NCBI GenBank assembly: GCA_947044405.1 | Contig: CAMRHE010000461.1 | Location: forward strand, 1,240,001 to 1,304,000 | Length of the DNA stretch: 64,000 nucleotides | Source of the DNA: Leptodactylus fallax | Lineage: Eukaryota; Chordata; Amphibia; Anura; Leptodactylidae | Direction of reading: 5' to 3' | Part shown: one piece after another, positions 45,530 through 56,637 of the stretch | Layout of the letters: every line of letters begins with the position of its first letter | How positions within the stretch are numbered: the stretch's first letter is position 1 | The notes under the pieces: generated by a model | Databases searched by the model: none | What the model was told of the DNA's origin: nothing | The model's input: the letters and a program-made list of their open reading frames with translations, nothing else | Program-made: the position numbers and the translations under genes

Positions 45530-46990
45530 CAAGCTATATTTTCTTTATTTTTCTGGTGCTTGCGCCATATGACGGCTTGTTGTTTGCGGGATGAGATGCA
45601 TTTTGTAATGACACCAGTTTTGGGTGCCTATAACTTATTGAATACATTTTCTTAACTCATTTTTTTAGTGGATTACAAAAAAAACATAAATTCTGGCATT
45701 GCGTTTTACCTTTTAAATTTTTTGCCATGCAGCATACTGCATAAGTAACATGTTACCTTTATTCTACGGGTCGGTACGATTACAACGATACCTCATTTAT
45801 ATTTTTTTTTATGTGATACTAAATCTGCAGAGCAAAAACCCATTTGGGGAAAGAAATCAATTATTTTTGCATCGCCATCTTCTGAGAGGCGTAACACAGA
45901 GGCGTAGCTAGCGAGCGGGCAGAGGGGGCGGTTGCCCTGGACCCACTGACTCTGTGTGGCCCACCCCGGGGTCGCCATTAATACATCCTTTATTTCTAAC
46001 TAGGAAAACTCTGCAAACTTTCTGTGCAAAGTGCTGGAGGAAAAACCGCGAACAATAAGAGTAGCTAAAGATGTCTGTGTTGCAAACTTTACAGAGACTG
46101 GAAGAAGTGGTCATGGCCGTCTAGATGAAATAGATGGGGAATGTGAACAATTAGTCAGACGTCACCTGTAAGTCAATAAATGTTACTGCCCTGTATTTAC
46201 CTAAATCGTCTGCAGAGCCCTGTGTAGAGCCGCTATATACCACTATACGCTCACCGTATACTGATAGTATCGGTATACGAACATGTTGAAGTTGGGGGCC
46301 CACTTGGACATTTTCACCCCTCCTGTGCTGAACCCCTAGCTACGCCTCTGGCGTAACATTTTTATTTTTCGGTTTACAGAGTTAGTTGAGGGCTTATTTT
46401 TTGTGGGACAAGCTTTTTATTGGTACTGTTTTGGGGGAAAATATAATTTTTTGATCACTTTTTATAGCATATTTTGTAAAGTAAGATGGCGAAAAATCAT
46501 TAATTCCGGAATTTTTTTTTCCCGGCGTTCATCGTGTAGGTTAAATATTGTTTTGGTTTTATTAATTTTTAGGTTTTTTTTTTTTTATATATAATTCATT
46601 TTATATAGGAAAAAGGAATTTTTGTGGCTTAATAACTTTATTATTATTTTTTTTTTTTTACTTTTTTTTTTACATTTTGTACTTGTCCTATAAGGACATC
46701 TGAACCAGCCATACACTGATCGCTGGTTCAGTACTATAGACTGCAATACACGAGCATACACGTGTATTTCAGTCTATAGAGAAAGTCAGCCTATGCAGAC
46801 GCATAAACTGACTTTCTCCATCGCAGGCAGGATCAGCCAGGTACTTGGGGGGTCTTAGCAGCTTGGGGTCACTGGCCAGACCCCAGGCTGTCGAAACGGC
46901 ATAATGGCACCCCCCGATCTCTCCGCGGAGGGTGCCTCGGGGGTCATTATTATAGCGCAACCACCTTGGATGCATCTAAGGGGTTAATAC
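45530..46990 (+). repeat. AT-rich repeat family, copy split by a hAT-like element
   Basis: 45530-45896 and 46351-46990 form one copy interrupted at 45897-46350. Blocks like gttgtttgcgggatgagat, cggtacgattacaacgatac and then (after the insert) gagggcttattttttgtggg match the other copies. It ends with a hairpin around agactgcaatacacg and a gatgcatctaaggggttaat block. Confidence 0.75.
45897..46350. mobile_element. 454-bp hAT-like element, perfect 8-bp duplication
   Basis: Inverted ends cagaggcgtagctag and ctagctacgcctctg, flanked by gcgtaaca at 45889-45896 and 46351-46358. An internal stretch (46060-46310) matches 62935-63180 of the longer element at 60995-63217, including a short frame atgtctgtgttgcaaac at 46071. 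It is an internally deleted relative of that element. No transposase. Confidence 0.92.
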
Positions 46991-47390
46991 CCGCGATCGG
47001 AGCCCAACTCCGCCCGCGGGAGTCAGCTTTGTGATCCTGAGCAATTTTCTCAGGTACAGTAGTGAAGCCATCAATTGCCGGCTTCACTACTGTACAGAGA
47101 CTGTGCAGAAGCCGGTTGCTGCCGCAACCATCTTCAGGCAGTACCCGGCGGCATCCGGCGCTAATAAAATTTTAAGGAAGCCGGATGGAAAAACGCTGCA
47201 GGTAGCGTTTTTCCATCCGGCTAAGGCAGAGATCCGGCGCCATACAGTGCTAGAACTGATGTCTCTTGTGCCAGAACCGATCCCATAGAAAACTATAGGA
47301 TAAGTCCTGGCATCACTTTCCCTCTGGCTTGTGTGCACCACGCTGGAGGGAAACTGACAGCTGCGCCGGACATATGTGAACGCACCCCAT
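46991..47390. repeat. Fold-back region
   Basis: agtagtgaagcc pairs with ggcttcactact (47060-47095), and gccggatggaaaaacgctg pairs with cgtttttccatccggc (47180-47222). The ends resemble the gttcacat/gtgaacgc MITE ends. Non-coding, able to form two hairpins. Confidence 0.65.
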
Positions 47391-47853
47391 TGATCTTGAG
47401 AATGGGGTGTTTTACCTCCTTGTCAATTTAGCTGCAGTGAAGGCAGGTATTATACTACCATGTTACCTCTGGTGAATTCAGATGCCCCCCTGCTTCTGTT
47501 CACTTAAATGGCTGCGCTAGAAATAGGAGAGTGCTGTATTTTGGATATCTCCAGCACTTCCACCAGGTGTGCATCTGCATCCACAAGGGCTGAAACTGTC
47601 TACACTGCCTGCCTACAACTTCCGCTTGTCGGACGGAGATGCCTAGGGTCAACCAGTGATAGTGATTGTAGGAGCTCATCCCACTGCAATTTTTTTTTTT
47701 TTTATTATATTGTGGAACCTGTCCATGTGGTGTAGCAAAAAAAAAACACTTTGTACTTTTACCATCTAGCAAACAATGCTGTGGTGCCTAATATGGTACA
47801 GACTGCATTACTGGCACGCATCACTTACTAATTAACATACCTTCAGTGCCTGA
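47391..47853. other. Unassigned stretch
   Basis: About 460 bp with a T-run at 47692-47703 and no recognised gene. Frames at 47500-47772 carry no known motif. Confidence 0.45.
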
Positions 47854-48126
47854 TGCTAGGTTCACACCTGTGTTCAGGTTTCCGTTGGTGGGGTCCTCTT
47901 GGGGACCCCACCAACGGAAATCTAATCTGCTTAAAAAAGCGGTTACCCGCAGAAACCAGCGGACCCCCATAGACTATAATTGGGTCCGCCGAGTTTCTGC
48001 CCGATTTCCACCCGAAAAATGCGGAGAGAAAAGTCCTGTTTGCAGGCCTTTTCTCTCCACATTTTTAAAGCGGAATGGGGAACAGAATCCCTGAGTGGAG
48101 ATCAGGAGCAGGTGTGAACCTAGCCT
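47854..48126. repeat. gttcacac-type MITE, fullest copy
   Basis: Ends gctaggttcacacctgtg and caggtgtgaacctagcc are inverted repeats. Inside, ccgttggtggggtcc pairs with ggaccccaccaacgg directly after it (47883-47917). 270 bp, non-coding. It may belong to PIF/Harbinger-type MITEs, but the duplication is not clear. Confidence 0.8.
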
Positions 48127-49326
48127 TAGATAAAGAAGTAGAGAACTTCACTCTCTTCACTGGGAACAGAATCTGGAAAGAGTCATCTTTGTACTATTCT
48201 GTAGAATAATCTCATTCAAACTGAGACAAGGGGTACACCTTGTCTTTTTTATTTATTTATTTCTCTTCTAATATATAAGTAACAGGAATTTTAAGTTTAC
48301 TATACTAAGCCAACAACTAGTAAATAAATAGAAGCAATATTCTTCAATAAACAAAGCAGAATGGGCAAATAAACACATGGTAGGAGCGGTAACCATAGTA
48401 ATCAATTTTTGGTAACAAAAACAAAGGAAATGCAATCACCAGTAAATTACGAAGAAGCAAAAAAGCACATGCTTAGTTCATTATAAGGTAAAATGCAAGG
48501 CATAGCATATATCACAGGGCAAATGCAGACTGCCAAACTCTGCAAAAAGCAGAACTCCTTATGATCAAATGGAAACTAGATTATCAAAACTAAAAACAGA
48601 TTAAAATTCAAACCTCATCTGCCAGGGATTACTATGTGTATAAATTATTGAACTGTAAACATTATCATTGAGGGATGAGGAAATGCAACCTTATGGCGCA
48701 GACTGACTGTAGAGTGAGTTTGACAAATCCAAAATATCACACAGGTGTAGTACCCCACACGATGTTCACCACAACAAGTTCAAAAACTGATCCCAAAAAC
48801 TGTGAACTGGTGCACACAAAACCATTTGGAGACCATGTTTACAAGTTTGTTTCAGATGGTGAACTAGAGATCCTTTGTAATAGGAGACAGGAGGATAGAG
48901 ATGATATGATTGTAGTTCAAGTAAAGAGACCTTGTTTCAATAGGGACCAACAAAAATGAGGAAGACTATGTTACCGTAAATTAAAAGGCGTCCTAGAAGT
49001 CCCTAAATGAGCCTAATTCAGAGCTGCAACCCTAAGTAACTGCCACCCCGACTGGAGCCTGACCCTAGAAATGCAGGCACTATCTATTTAAGGTCTCTTG
49101 GGCTACTGTCCTTGTCTTATTTAGATGTCTTCACTGAGCTGGTGACTAAAGAACTGAAGGAACTAGCACCTCACTCTTATCATGCTAAAGGTTTCCCTCA
49201 AGTATCAAGGCCCTACTAAGTGTGAGGCTCTATTAAGTGACACTGATTGTCATTAGATCCTCACATACAATCCTGTGGATCAATAATTGTCTGAAAAAAG
49301 AGAGATGCTAACATATTTCACACAAC
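48127..49326. other. Unassigned stretch
   Basis: 1.2 kb without a recognised gene or repeat. A 94-codon frame at 48675-48959 has no known motif and no supporting features, so it is not called. Confidence 0.45.
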
Positions 49327-50449
49327 AGATTAGAGATGGCCAAAATTCTCAAGATTTGTTTCAAGTTTGTGTGGCTCGGGACCTAGATTCATATCAGGAA
49401 GAACAATTTTGGTATGAACAACACTTTAAATTGGCATAAAACATAGTGTAGAACACTCTCAGGGCTCCTAGGAACATATCTATCCAATTTCTAGCTCTCT
49501 AAGGCAAACTCAGCTGAAAATATGTCAATGTATGTCCATGGAAAAACGAATGGTAAGCAGTGGATAGAAACACAGAGTTTAACCATACACTGCACTGACA
49601 CTTACTTTTACGAATTTATTATTTAAAATGCTCCATTAATTGCCATTTTTCGGATGAATAGGTGCTTGCCAGCCTTATTTTAGACATACATGGCATTTAG
49701 ATGGCAAAAAGCAATTGTTTTGTAGAAAAATCAGCACATTTTAATGACTTGTAAGCGCTACAGGCTTGTTGGTGTTATTTGGGAGACAAATTTATGGCTG
49801 TGAGCTCCTTTGTGTGTCTCCTCTGATCCAGGATCATTAATTGTAAAACCACATGGTAGCACTTCACCTTACACCCATGAAAAGAGGGGGAAAGGAGGAG
49901 GAAGAGAAGTAGAAGCAACAGCTTGCCCTGGTGGCAGGGCCGGCATTAGGGGGGGGGCAAACTGGGCAATTGCCCAGGGCCCCGTCCCCAAAGGGGCCCC
50001 CGGTATCCGGAGCCTGATGACTCCGAACCCCGGAGTCAGGCGCGGCCAAATCAATAACTGAAAGAGATCGCAGGGCCCCTTTCCGAAGTGAGTAAAAATA
50101 ACAAACCTTTTTACTCACCTGTCCTTGGCGTCCGACGTCATCTTCTGGCGTTCCGGACGTCACCGCTGAGGCCAGGCCTCAGCTGTAGCAGTCACGTGGG
50201 GCGTGCTGACAGCGTGCCTCACGTAATCGCTGAGGCCCAATCACAGGCCTCAGCGGTGACGTCCACAAAGCGTGACGTCAGCCGCAGAGAAGAAGAAGCC
50301 AGCGCCGGCGGGGATAACGGAGCAGCGCGAAGAGGCCCAGCAGAGGTAAGGCAAGGTGAGTATAACTGTTTGTTATTTTCCCTCACCTCCCCCCGGGCCT
50401 TCGATTATTATACTCTGGGGTCTGAAGAGACCCTAGAATATAATATAAT

Positions 50450-51960
50450 AATAGTACTGTAGGGCCCCTGTGGAGCATTATACTGGGGGGCCCGTCTGGA
50501 TAGCATAATATACTGTGTGAGGCCACTGTGGAGCATTATACTGGGAAAGGGGCCCTCTGGATAGCATGTTATATTCTGTGGGGCCTCTGTGGAAAATTAT
50601 AATGTGGGGGGGGGCTCTGGAGATAATGTTATATTATGTGGGACCACTTTGGAGCATTATGCTCTCCAGAGGGGCCCCCCAGTATAATACTCCAAAGTGG
50701 CCCCACAGAATATAACATGTTCTCCAGAGGGCCCTCTCCCCAGTATAATGCTCCACAGTGGCCCCACACAGTATAATATGCTCTCCAGAGCCCCCCCCAG
50801 TATAATGCTCCACTGTTTCCCCACACAGTATAATATGCTATATTATACTGTGCGGGGCCACTGTGGAGTATTATACTGAGGGGGGCTCTGGAGAGCATGT
50901 TATACTGTTTTGGGCCACTGTGGAGCATTATACTGGGGGGGGCTCTGGAGAGCATATTATACTGTTTTGGGCCACTGTGGAGTATTATACTAGGGAAACC
51001 TCTCTGGGCAGTATATTATACTGTGTGGAGGCCATTTCTGGAGCATGTTATACTGAGTGGGGTCACTGTGGAGCATTATTCTGGGGGGGCCATCAGCAGA
51101 GCATATTATATTGCGTGGCGCCACTGTGGGGCATTATTCGGGGGGGGACTAATGAGCATTATACTAGGGGGCCCTCTGGGGAGCATATTATACTGCGTGG
51201 GGCCTACTGTGGAACATTATACTGGGGGGATGCTTTGGGGAGCATAATATATTGCGTGGGGCCACTGTGGAGCAAAATACTGGAGGGGGCACTGTGGAGC
51301 ATTATACTAGCGGGGGCCCTCTGGGGAGCATATTATACTATGGGCCACTATGGAGCTTTATACTGGGGGAAGGGACAGTGTGGGGAGCCTGTCATACTGT
51401 GTGGAGCCACTGTGGAGTGTATTATATTGTGTGGGGCTTTTCGAGAGCATATGATACTCTGTGGGGCCATTGTAGAGCATTTATACTGGGGGGGACTGTG
51501 GGGAACATATTATACTGTGGGGAACCACTGTCGAGCATTATACTGGGGGAACCCCTCTGGGGAGTATATTATACTGTGTGGAGGTCATTATGGAGCATGT
51601 TATACTGTGTTAGGCCACTGGAGCATTATACTGGGGTGGCATTGTGGGGTGCATATTATACTGTATGGAGCATATTATATTGTGTGGGGCTTCTGGGGAG
51701 AATATTGCACTGTCTGGGGCCATTAAGGGGTAGTATACTGTGTGGGCCACTGTGGAGTATTATACTGTGTGGAGCCTTACATACCATGTGGGGCCACTAT
51801 AGGGGGCTCAGGGGAGCATTTTATACTGTGTGGGGTCACTGTGGAGCATTATATACCATGTGGGGAAACTGGAGGGCTCAGGAGAGCATTTTATACTGTG
51901 GAGCATTATATACCATGTGGAGCATTATACTGTTGGGGGGGCTCAGAATTCCTGCTGGCA
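50450..51960. repeat. Minisatellite, about 57-60-bp units
   Basis: About 25 imperfect units around gggccactgtggagcattat and gggagcatattatactgtgt. Between 50655 and 50830 the units run in reverse orientation, so the array contains an inversion. Unit lengths are often a multiple of three, which gives a 287-codon open frame at 50863-51726 of pure repeat. Confidence 0.9.
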
Positions 51961-52259
51961 GCCCTGTGTGCTATGTCAGCATCACAGCTCCCTCACTATA
52001 ATCTTGCACATACGTGTAGTGCCCCATGGCCATGTCATTCCCCATACAGTACTGTGCATGAGCTGGCCATGGAGTTATTGGGACCTGCACAGTACAATAG
52101 GGGCTGTCTATACTGGGAACATACTCAGTAACACCAGATAGTGAGCACATATGTAAGACTTCAGTGAAGGAGCCGTGGTGTAGGCTATTAGCAGGAAGCT
52201 GTTGGGTGGGGCCCCAGAACAAGTCCTCTGGTGGGCCTAAGGCCCTTCAGTCCGACACT

Positions 52260-52800
52260 GTATAATGGAGAACTATTATATATAAGGGTGGGTTACTATA
52301 TATATATATAATTGGGAAACTTAAGTATGAGGGGGCTATTATAAGGGGGAACTATTATTTATAAGATGGGCTATTATTTATAAGTGGGGGAACTATTTTA
52401 TATATAAGGCATCCATTATAAGGGGGAGCCTATTATTTATAAGACGGGCTATTATTTATAAGGGGGGAACTATTATATATAAGGCATCCATTATAAGGGG
52501 GAGCTATTATTTATAAGAGGGGAACTGTTTATAAGGGGGGTATAATTGTTAAGTGGGCTTATTTATAAAGGGGGCTATTAGTGATAATGGGGACTATTAT
52601 TTATAAGGGTAACTATTATTTATGAGGGGGCTATTATTTATAAGGGAGCAGTATTATTTTTACGGGGTGTCTGTTACTGATAAGGGGGAATATTACTGAT
52701 ACAGGGCACTATTTATCATTTATAAGGGAGCTATTACTGATAAAGGTGTAATATATTTATAAGCAGGGACTATTATTTATAAGGAGGCGCTATAATAACT
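52260..52800. repeat. Minisatellite, short units ctattatttataagggg
   Basis: Units of roughly 17-25 bp built from gctattatttataagggg and gaactattatatataa variants. A related G/A-rich pattern (cattattaatacagaggggc) fills 62560-62830. Confidence 0.85.
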
Positions 52801-53929
52801 GATGCCTGGGTGCAAAAATCTATTAGGTGGTACAAAGGTGCTCATTTGAATTGTGTGTGGTAAAATGGGGCTTGTTATTACTTTTTTTTTTGGCAGAAAG
52901 GAGGCGTTATTATAGGGGTTGTCACTGGAAGACGATGGTGTTGTTTGCATATCAGCATTTGGGGCCCCCGCTTTTAATTTTGCCCAGGGCCCCACTTTGT
53001 CTAAAACCGGCCCTGCCTGGTGGAGATGGTGGCAAGAAACGGACCAGAGAATCAGATCAAGAGGAGGCCCTGCATGGTGTTGGAACTGGGCCTGCACAAT
53101 TGTGGTGGAACTAGCACATGACTTTCCTGTGTTTCTGGATTGTGACCACTGGTGCACAAAACATTGACTCAGTGGGCTGTGAAAGCCATGTTTTGTCCTT
53201 GTCCATAATTGCTGCTCCACATGTCGACAGTGGCGGGCACATTTCCCCAAAATTATGTATCCAAGAAAAGGCCTACGTTCTCCAAAACATGGCAATATAA
53301 AGCAGGAACACCTTTCCTAGAGAGAAATAATTGTGGTTAATAGAGATGGGTGAACCTTTCAAGATTCATTTTTGTTTTGGGTTCAGGTGGCTCGGTCCCA
53401 GGATTTGTTTCAGGTCAAAAAAGCTTGGTACAAACCACACCTTAAATTGACTTAAAAAACATAGTGTAGAACACTCTTAGAGCTACTAGGAACCTATCTA
53501 TCCAATTTCTGATTGTCTATGGCTAACAGAGCCAAAGTTATGTCACAGTGAAAGTGACATGCTTGTCTATGGAAAAATGAATGATAAGTAGTGGATAAAA
53601 ACTCATTAACCATACAGAGTGCTGACATTTGTTTTCACACATTTAACATTTAAAACACTCCAAAAATTGCCCTTTTTTGTTGGAAAGGAGCTTACCCATG
53701 GTTTTTTAAACATATATGGCAGTTATATTATGAAAAGCAATGGTTTTGTAGAAAAATCAGCCCATTTTGATGGCTTGTAAGTGCTTCAGGGGCTTATTGT
53801 TATTTGGGAGCTACTTCAAAAGTGATGAAGAATTAACTATTTAAAAAAAAGCCACCAAAAATGATCCCCTGATGGGAGCAAATGTGAAATCAAAATTGTT
53901 TTGTTATTTTTTATACCAACACTGTAGCG

Positions 53930-54140
53930 CCAACAGTATGCTATAGTGGAATGTTATGGTGGACCAGGCTGTAGGACTTGTCTGGCTGAGTGGTGGCAGT
54001 GGTGGTAGCTGTGGCAACATTTGTGGCAGGGCAGCAAGGCATAATATGATGGACCAGGCCGCAGGTCATGTCTCCATGTGTGATGGCAGTGGTGGTAGCT
54101 ATTTAGGAGCAGCATCCAGCGTCAGCAGTACTACAATAAA
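53930..54140. repeat. Minisatellite units, reverse of those at 30.8-31.3 kb
   Basis: Two units of about 100 bp share ggctgagtggtggcagtggt and atggtggaccaggc, the reverse complement of the units at 30772-31260. They lie in R1 unit B. Confidence 0.7.
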
Positions 54141-54300
54141 TGGAAGATAATGATAACGGAAGACTGTAATACTACTTTTCGGAGGCATCAGTAAGGAGGT
54201 GTTTGAAAATCCTCACTGATTCATGCCTGATTCATTTGACTAAAAGTAATTTTTCATCGTTTTAGGACCAGCAGCACTGAAAAAACTCTAGTCCATTACA

Positions 54301-54885
54301 CTTGAGGCCTGGAAAACATGAAACTCCCATGGTAAACCGGGCCAGCTCCTTCCATTGCTCTAACTTATTGGCCCAGAATTCCATGGGGTGAGTGTTTTCT
54401 GCTGGACTATAGGTACACACTAGGTATGACTGTACCTGCTGGTGCAGTCAGTGGGTGTCAGTTTCCTGTTGTGGCTGAGTAAGGTGGACTGGGAGCGGGC
54501 AGAAGCCACCTATAAACATGTGCATCTGGCAGTTGGGTAGCCTATCCTGATAATTTTCAACTTTTTCTTTTCTTTGGGAAATGGAAGAATTCCTCAATTT
54601 TGTCTTAATAGAAAGAGCCTAAGTGCTCTGCTATCCAGTACTCATCCCTCTGCTTGATGCTAATAATACACTTGATGCTGTATAAGCGGCAGAGCATACA
54701 GTCTGCCATGTTTTCCAGCATATGCGCCGACCCAGGGGCTTACCATAGTTGGTGTTTTTGGCCAGCGTGAAGCAAATAAGGGTCGGCCTCCTCCCCTCGC
54801 TGTGCATGTGACATATAAAGAGCCCTCTCTGCATCCAAGGGAGAGTCGTTCTCCAGTCCCAGTTCCTTTACCATAATGAATTTCA
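54301..54885. other. Unassigned stretch
   Basis: No recognised coding motif. It lies upstream of a Rex1-like tail and may be decayed LINE sequence, but no ORF2 block could be read. Confidence 0.4.
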
Positions 54886-54918
54886 CTGAATTTCCCCACT
54901 GTGGGACTATTAAAGGAC

Positions 54919-54952
<34 letters not shown>

Positions 54953-54955
54953 ATG
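54886..54955 (+). repeat. Rex1/Babar-like LINE 3' tail
   Basis: gaatttccccactgtgggac, tattaaaggactatt and an ATT microsatellite of about 12 units (54918-54951) give the typical Rex1 end, in the opposite orientation to the copy at 7205. Confidence 0.7.
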
Positions 54956-56099
54956 ACCCTGTCCCAGATCTTCATTCTCCCACTTCATCACAGGGCGATG
55001 ATGTTGACTAAGGGGTAGAAACTGTTCCTCCTCTTCCATCCCTCATTTCATGAGTGTAAGGGTTTCCTGTAAGATATACAATAGAGAGATCGCATCGCTA
55101 ATGCTGCAGTCAATCCTGCTGACAAATTTGGTGGCTTCTTCTACAGCATCCCAGAGTGCTCTTGCTTTTACTTGTTTGTCTTTTGTACGTCTGGGTTGTG
55201 TTTGTATGCACTGTGCTCTATGTTCCATGTACCATTTATTTTGTTGTGCAACTTTCCCCATGTTGTTTTCCCTGTAGTACCTCATGTGATTCAAAAACCC
55301 TGTACTTGGTACAGACCTGGTCTATTACAGAACACAGGGTGGGATCTCCAGGAAACCATTAGGGGCTCAGTTGTAGCAGTAGTAGCAGTGCGCAGTGAAC
55401 AGTGCATGCCAGCACTGACTACTGAGATCTAGCAGTTTCTATAGACCCCTGAGGAGGAAGAATTCAGTCCAAGGCTCTACTAGATACAGCCCTGAGACAG
55501 GGTGTTCAGCTGTCCGCACAGGCTAGACTGTATATTGGGTGAAAAACAATAAACCACTTGTATATAACAGTCATTTTTTTAAGATTTGCGCAGGAAAAAT
55601 CATCAGTATGTATTTAATGGAAAAATGTTAACTCTTGCCCAAAAAAAAGTCCTTAACAAAACATTTGTCACTAACAGGAATGTCTTCAGTAAAAAATAAT
55701 GTTTAAAGAATGTGTATAGAGATGAAATTGCTCTATTGCAGAACAGAATTAGATTATTGGCGATGAAAGAATTAATTGTTTGTGTAAGTTATAGCAGCAC
55801 ATATTCCTGTCAAGGTCTATGAACCTGTCCTATTCCTATAAATATTGCTGGAATTCCAGAATTTTCTGAACTGTGCTGCCTATAGTCTATGATGCAGTGA
55901 GATGGCTCATGTATTTGCATGTCCACCATCAACTGAAGACTGATCAGGAGTCTCCAAGCTTTTATACACCATAACTGTACAGTCCACCTACCACTGTCTA
56001 TAGGCTGTCATATGTTGCTACCAGGTCACAGATATGTGTGACCAAGAATGGGGATCAGGCAGCACTCAGGTTATGGGTCTAGAAGCAGGGTACATGTTT
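54956..56099. other. Unassigned stretch
   Basis: Frames of 60-86 codons exist on both strands (55043-55432), but none has a recognisable motif. Confidence 0.45.
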
Positions 56100-56530
56100 T
56101 TTGAGGGGCTAACCGTATCCCCACGTACTGTATACCAATAAAAAAAGTTGAACCGCACTCCAGAAGGTTATGCTTCTTAAATAATTTATTATAGTTTATA
56201 GATGCAATGTTTTGGGTAATAAACCCTTTGTCAGGCTGCAAAAATACATAGAGATCATAGATGTCAATATGATATTACATAGTGTTCAAGATAAAAGTAT
56301 ATAAACACAGTTAGTTGTATAAGATGTGAACATAGACATAATGCTCTAGCTATAACTTGTTCAATAGGTATAGTAGAGTGGCTAGAAGGATACATAGTTT
56401 CTATGGATTAATCTAAGTATCCCCAACTGAGTATACGGACAAAGTTATAGACAAAAATCACAGGAAAAATCACAGAAAAAATCAAAGAAAAAAAAATCAA
56501 AGATATCTACAGATATGAGTCACTGCACAC
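56100..56530 (-). repeat. Probable Penelope-like element end, minus strand
   Basis: On the minus strand near 56235-56200 the sequence reads gcctgacaaagggtttatta then cccaaaacattgc, the ctgacaaaggg/ccc-aaaac arrangement of Penelope terminal repeats with a degenerate hammerhead. The rest has no coding content. Confidence 0.45.
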
Positions 56531-56637
56531 ATGTCTGCTCTGTATTTCCTGGTCAAACATGTGGCGGCGGCCATTTTCTCATAGTGCCGCCGAAGTGAAT
56601 CGGAATGAACCCCGAGGGAAGAAGCACTCTGTGCACT

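Larger units (their letters stand above)
49935..53015. mobile_element. 3.1-kb hAT-like element full of minisatellites, perfect 8-bp duplication
   Basis: Ends cagggccggcattag and aaaaccggccctg with cctggtgg on both outer sides (49927-49934 and 53016-53023). Inside: a GC-rich fold-back core (about 50080-50405) with ttactcacctgtcc left and ggtgagtataac right and a TGACGTCA at 50273-50280; a minisatellite of about 57-60-bp units (50450-51960); and a second of ctattatttataagggg type (52260-52800). No transposase. At 3,081 bp it is far longer than typical non-autonomous hAT elements, and the length comes from repeat expansion. Confidence 0.92.
49327..54300 (+). repeat. R1 repeat, two units in tandem, first split by a hAT-like element
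   Basis: Unit A is 49327-49934 plus 53024-53340. Unit B starts at 53341 with the same tagagatgggtgaaccttt-type opening and runs to about 54300. Joining unit A across the insert gives roughly 930 bp, and unit B follows without a gap, so the family can be tandem. 9236-12560 is a third copy. Non-coding. Confidence 0.7.

Noticed and set aside
48675..48959. 94-codon frame starting MRKCNLMAQTDC
   Set aside because: No recognisable domain, no repeat context and no splice or promoter support; may be chance.
50863..51726. 287-codon open frame, glycine/tyrosine-rich repeats
   Set aside because: It is a translation of the minisatellite, open because many units are near a multiple of three; no start context or known fold.
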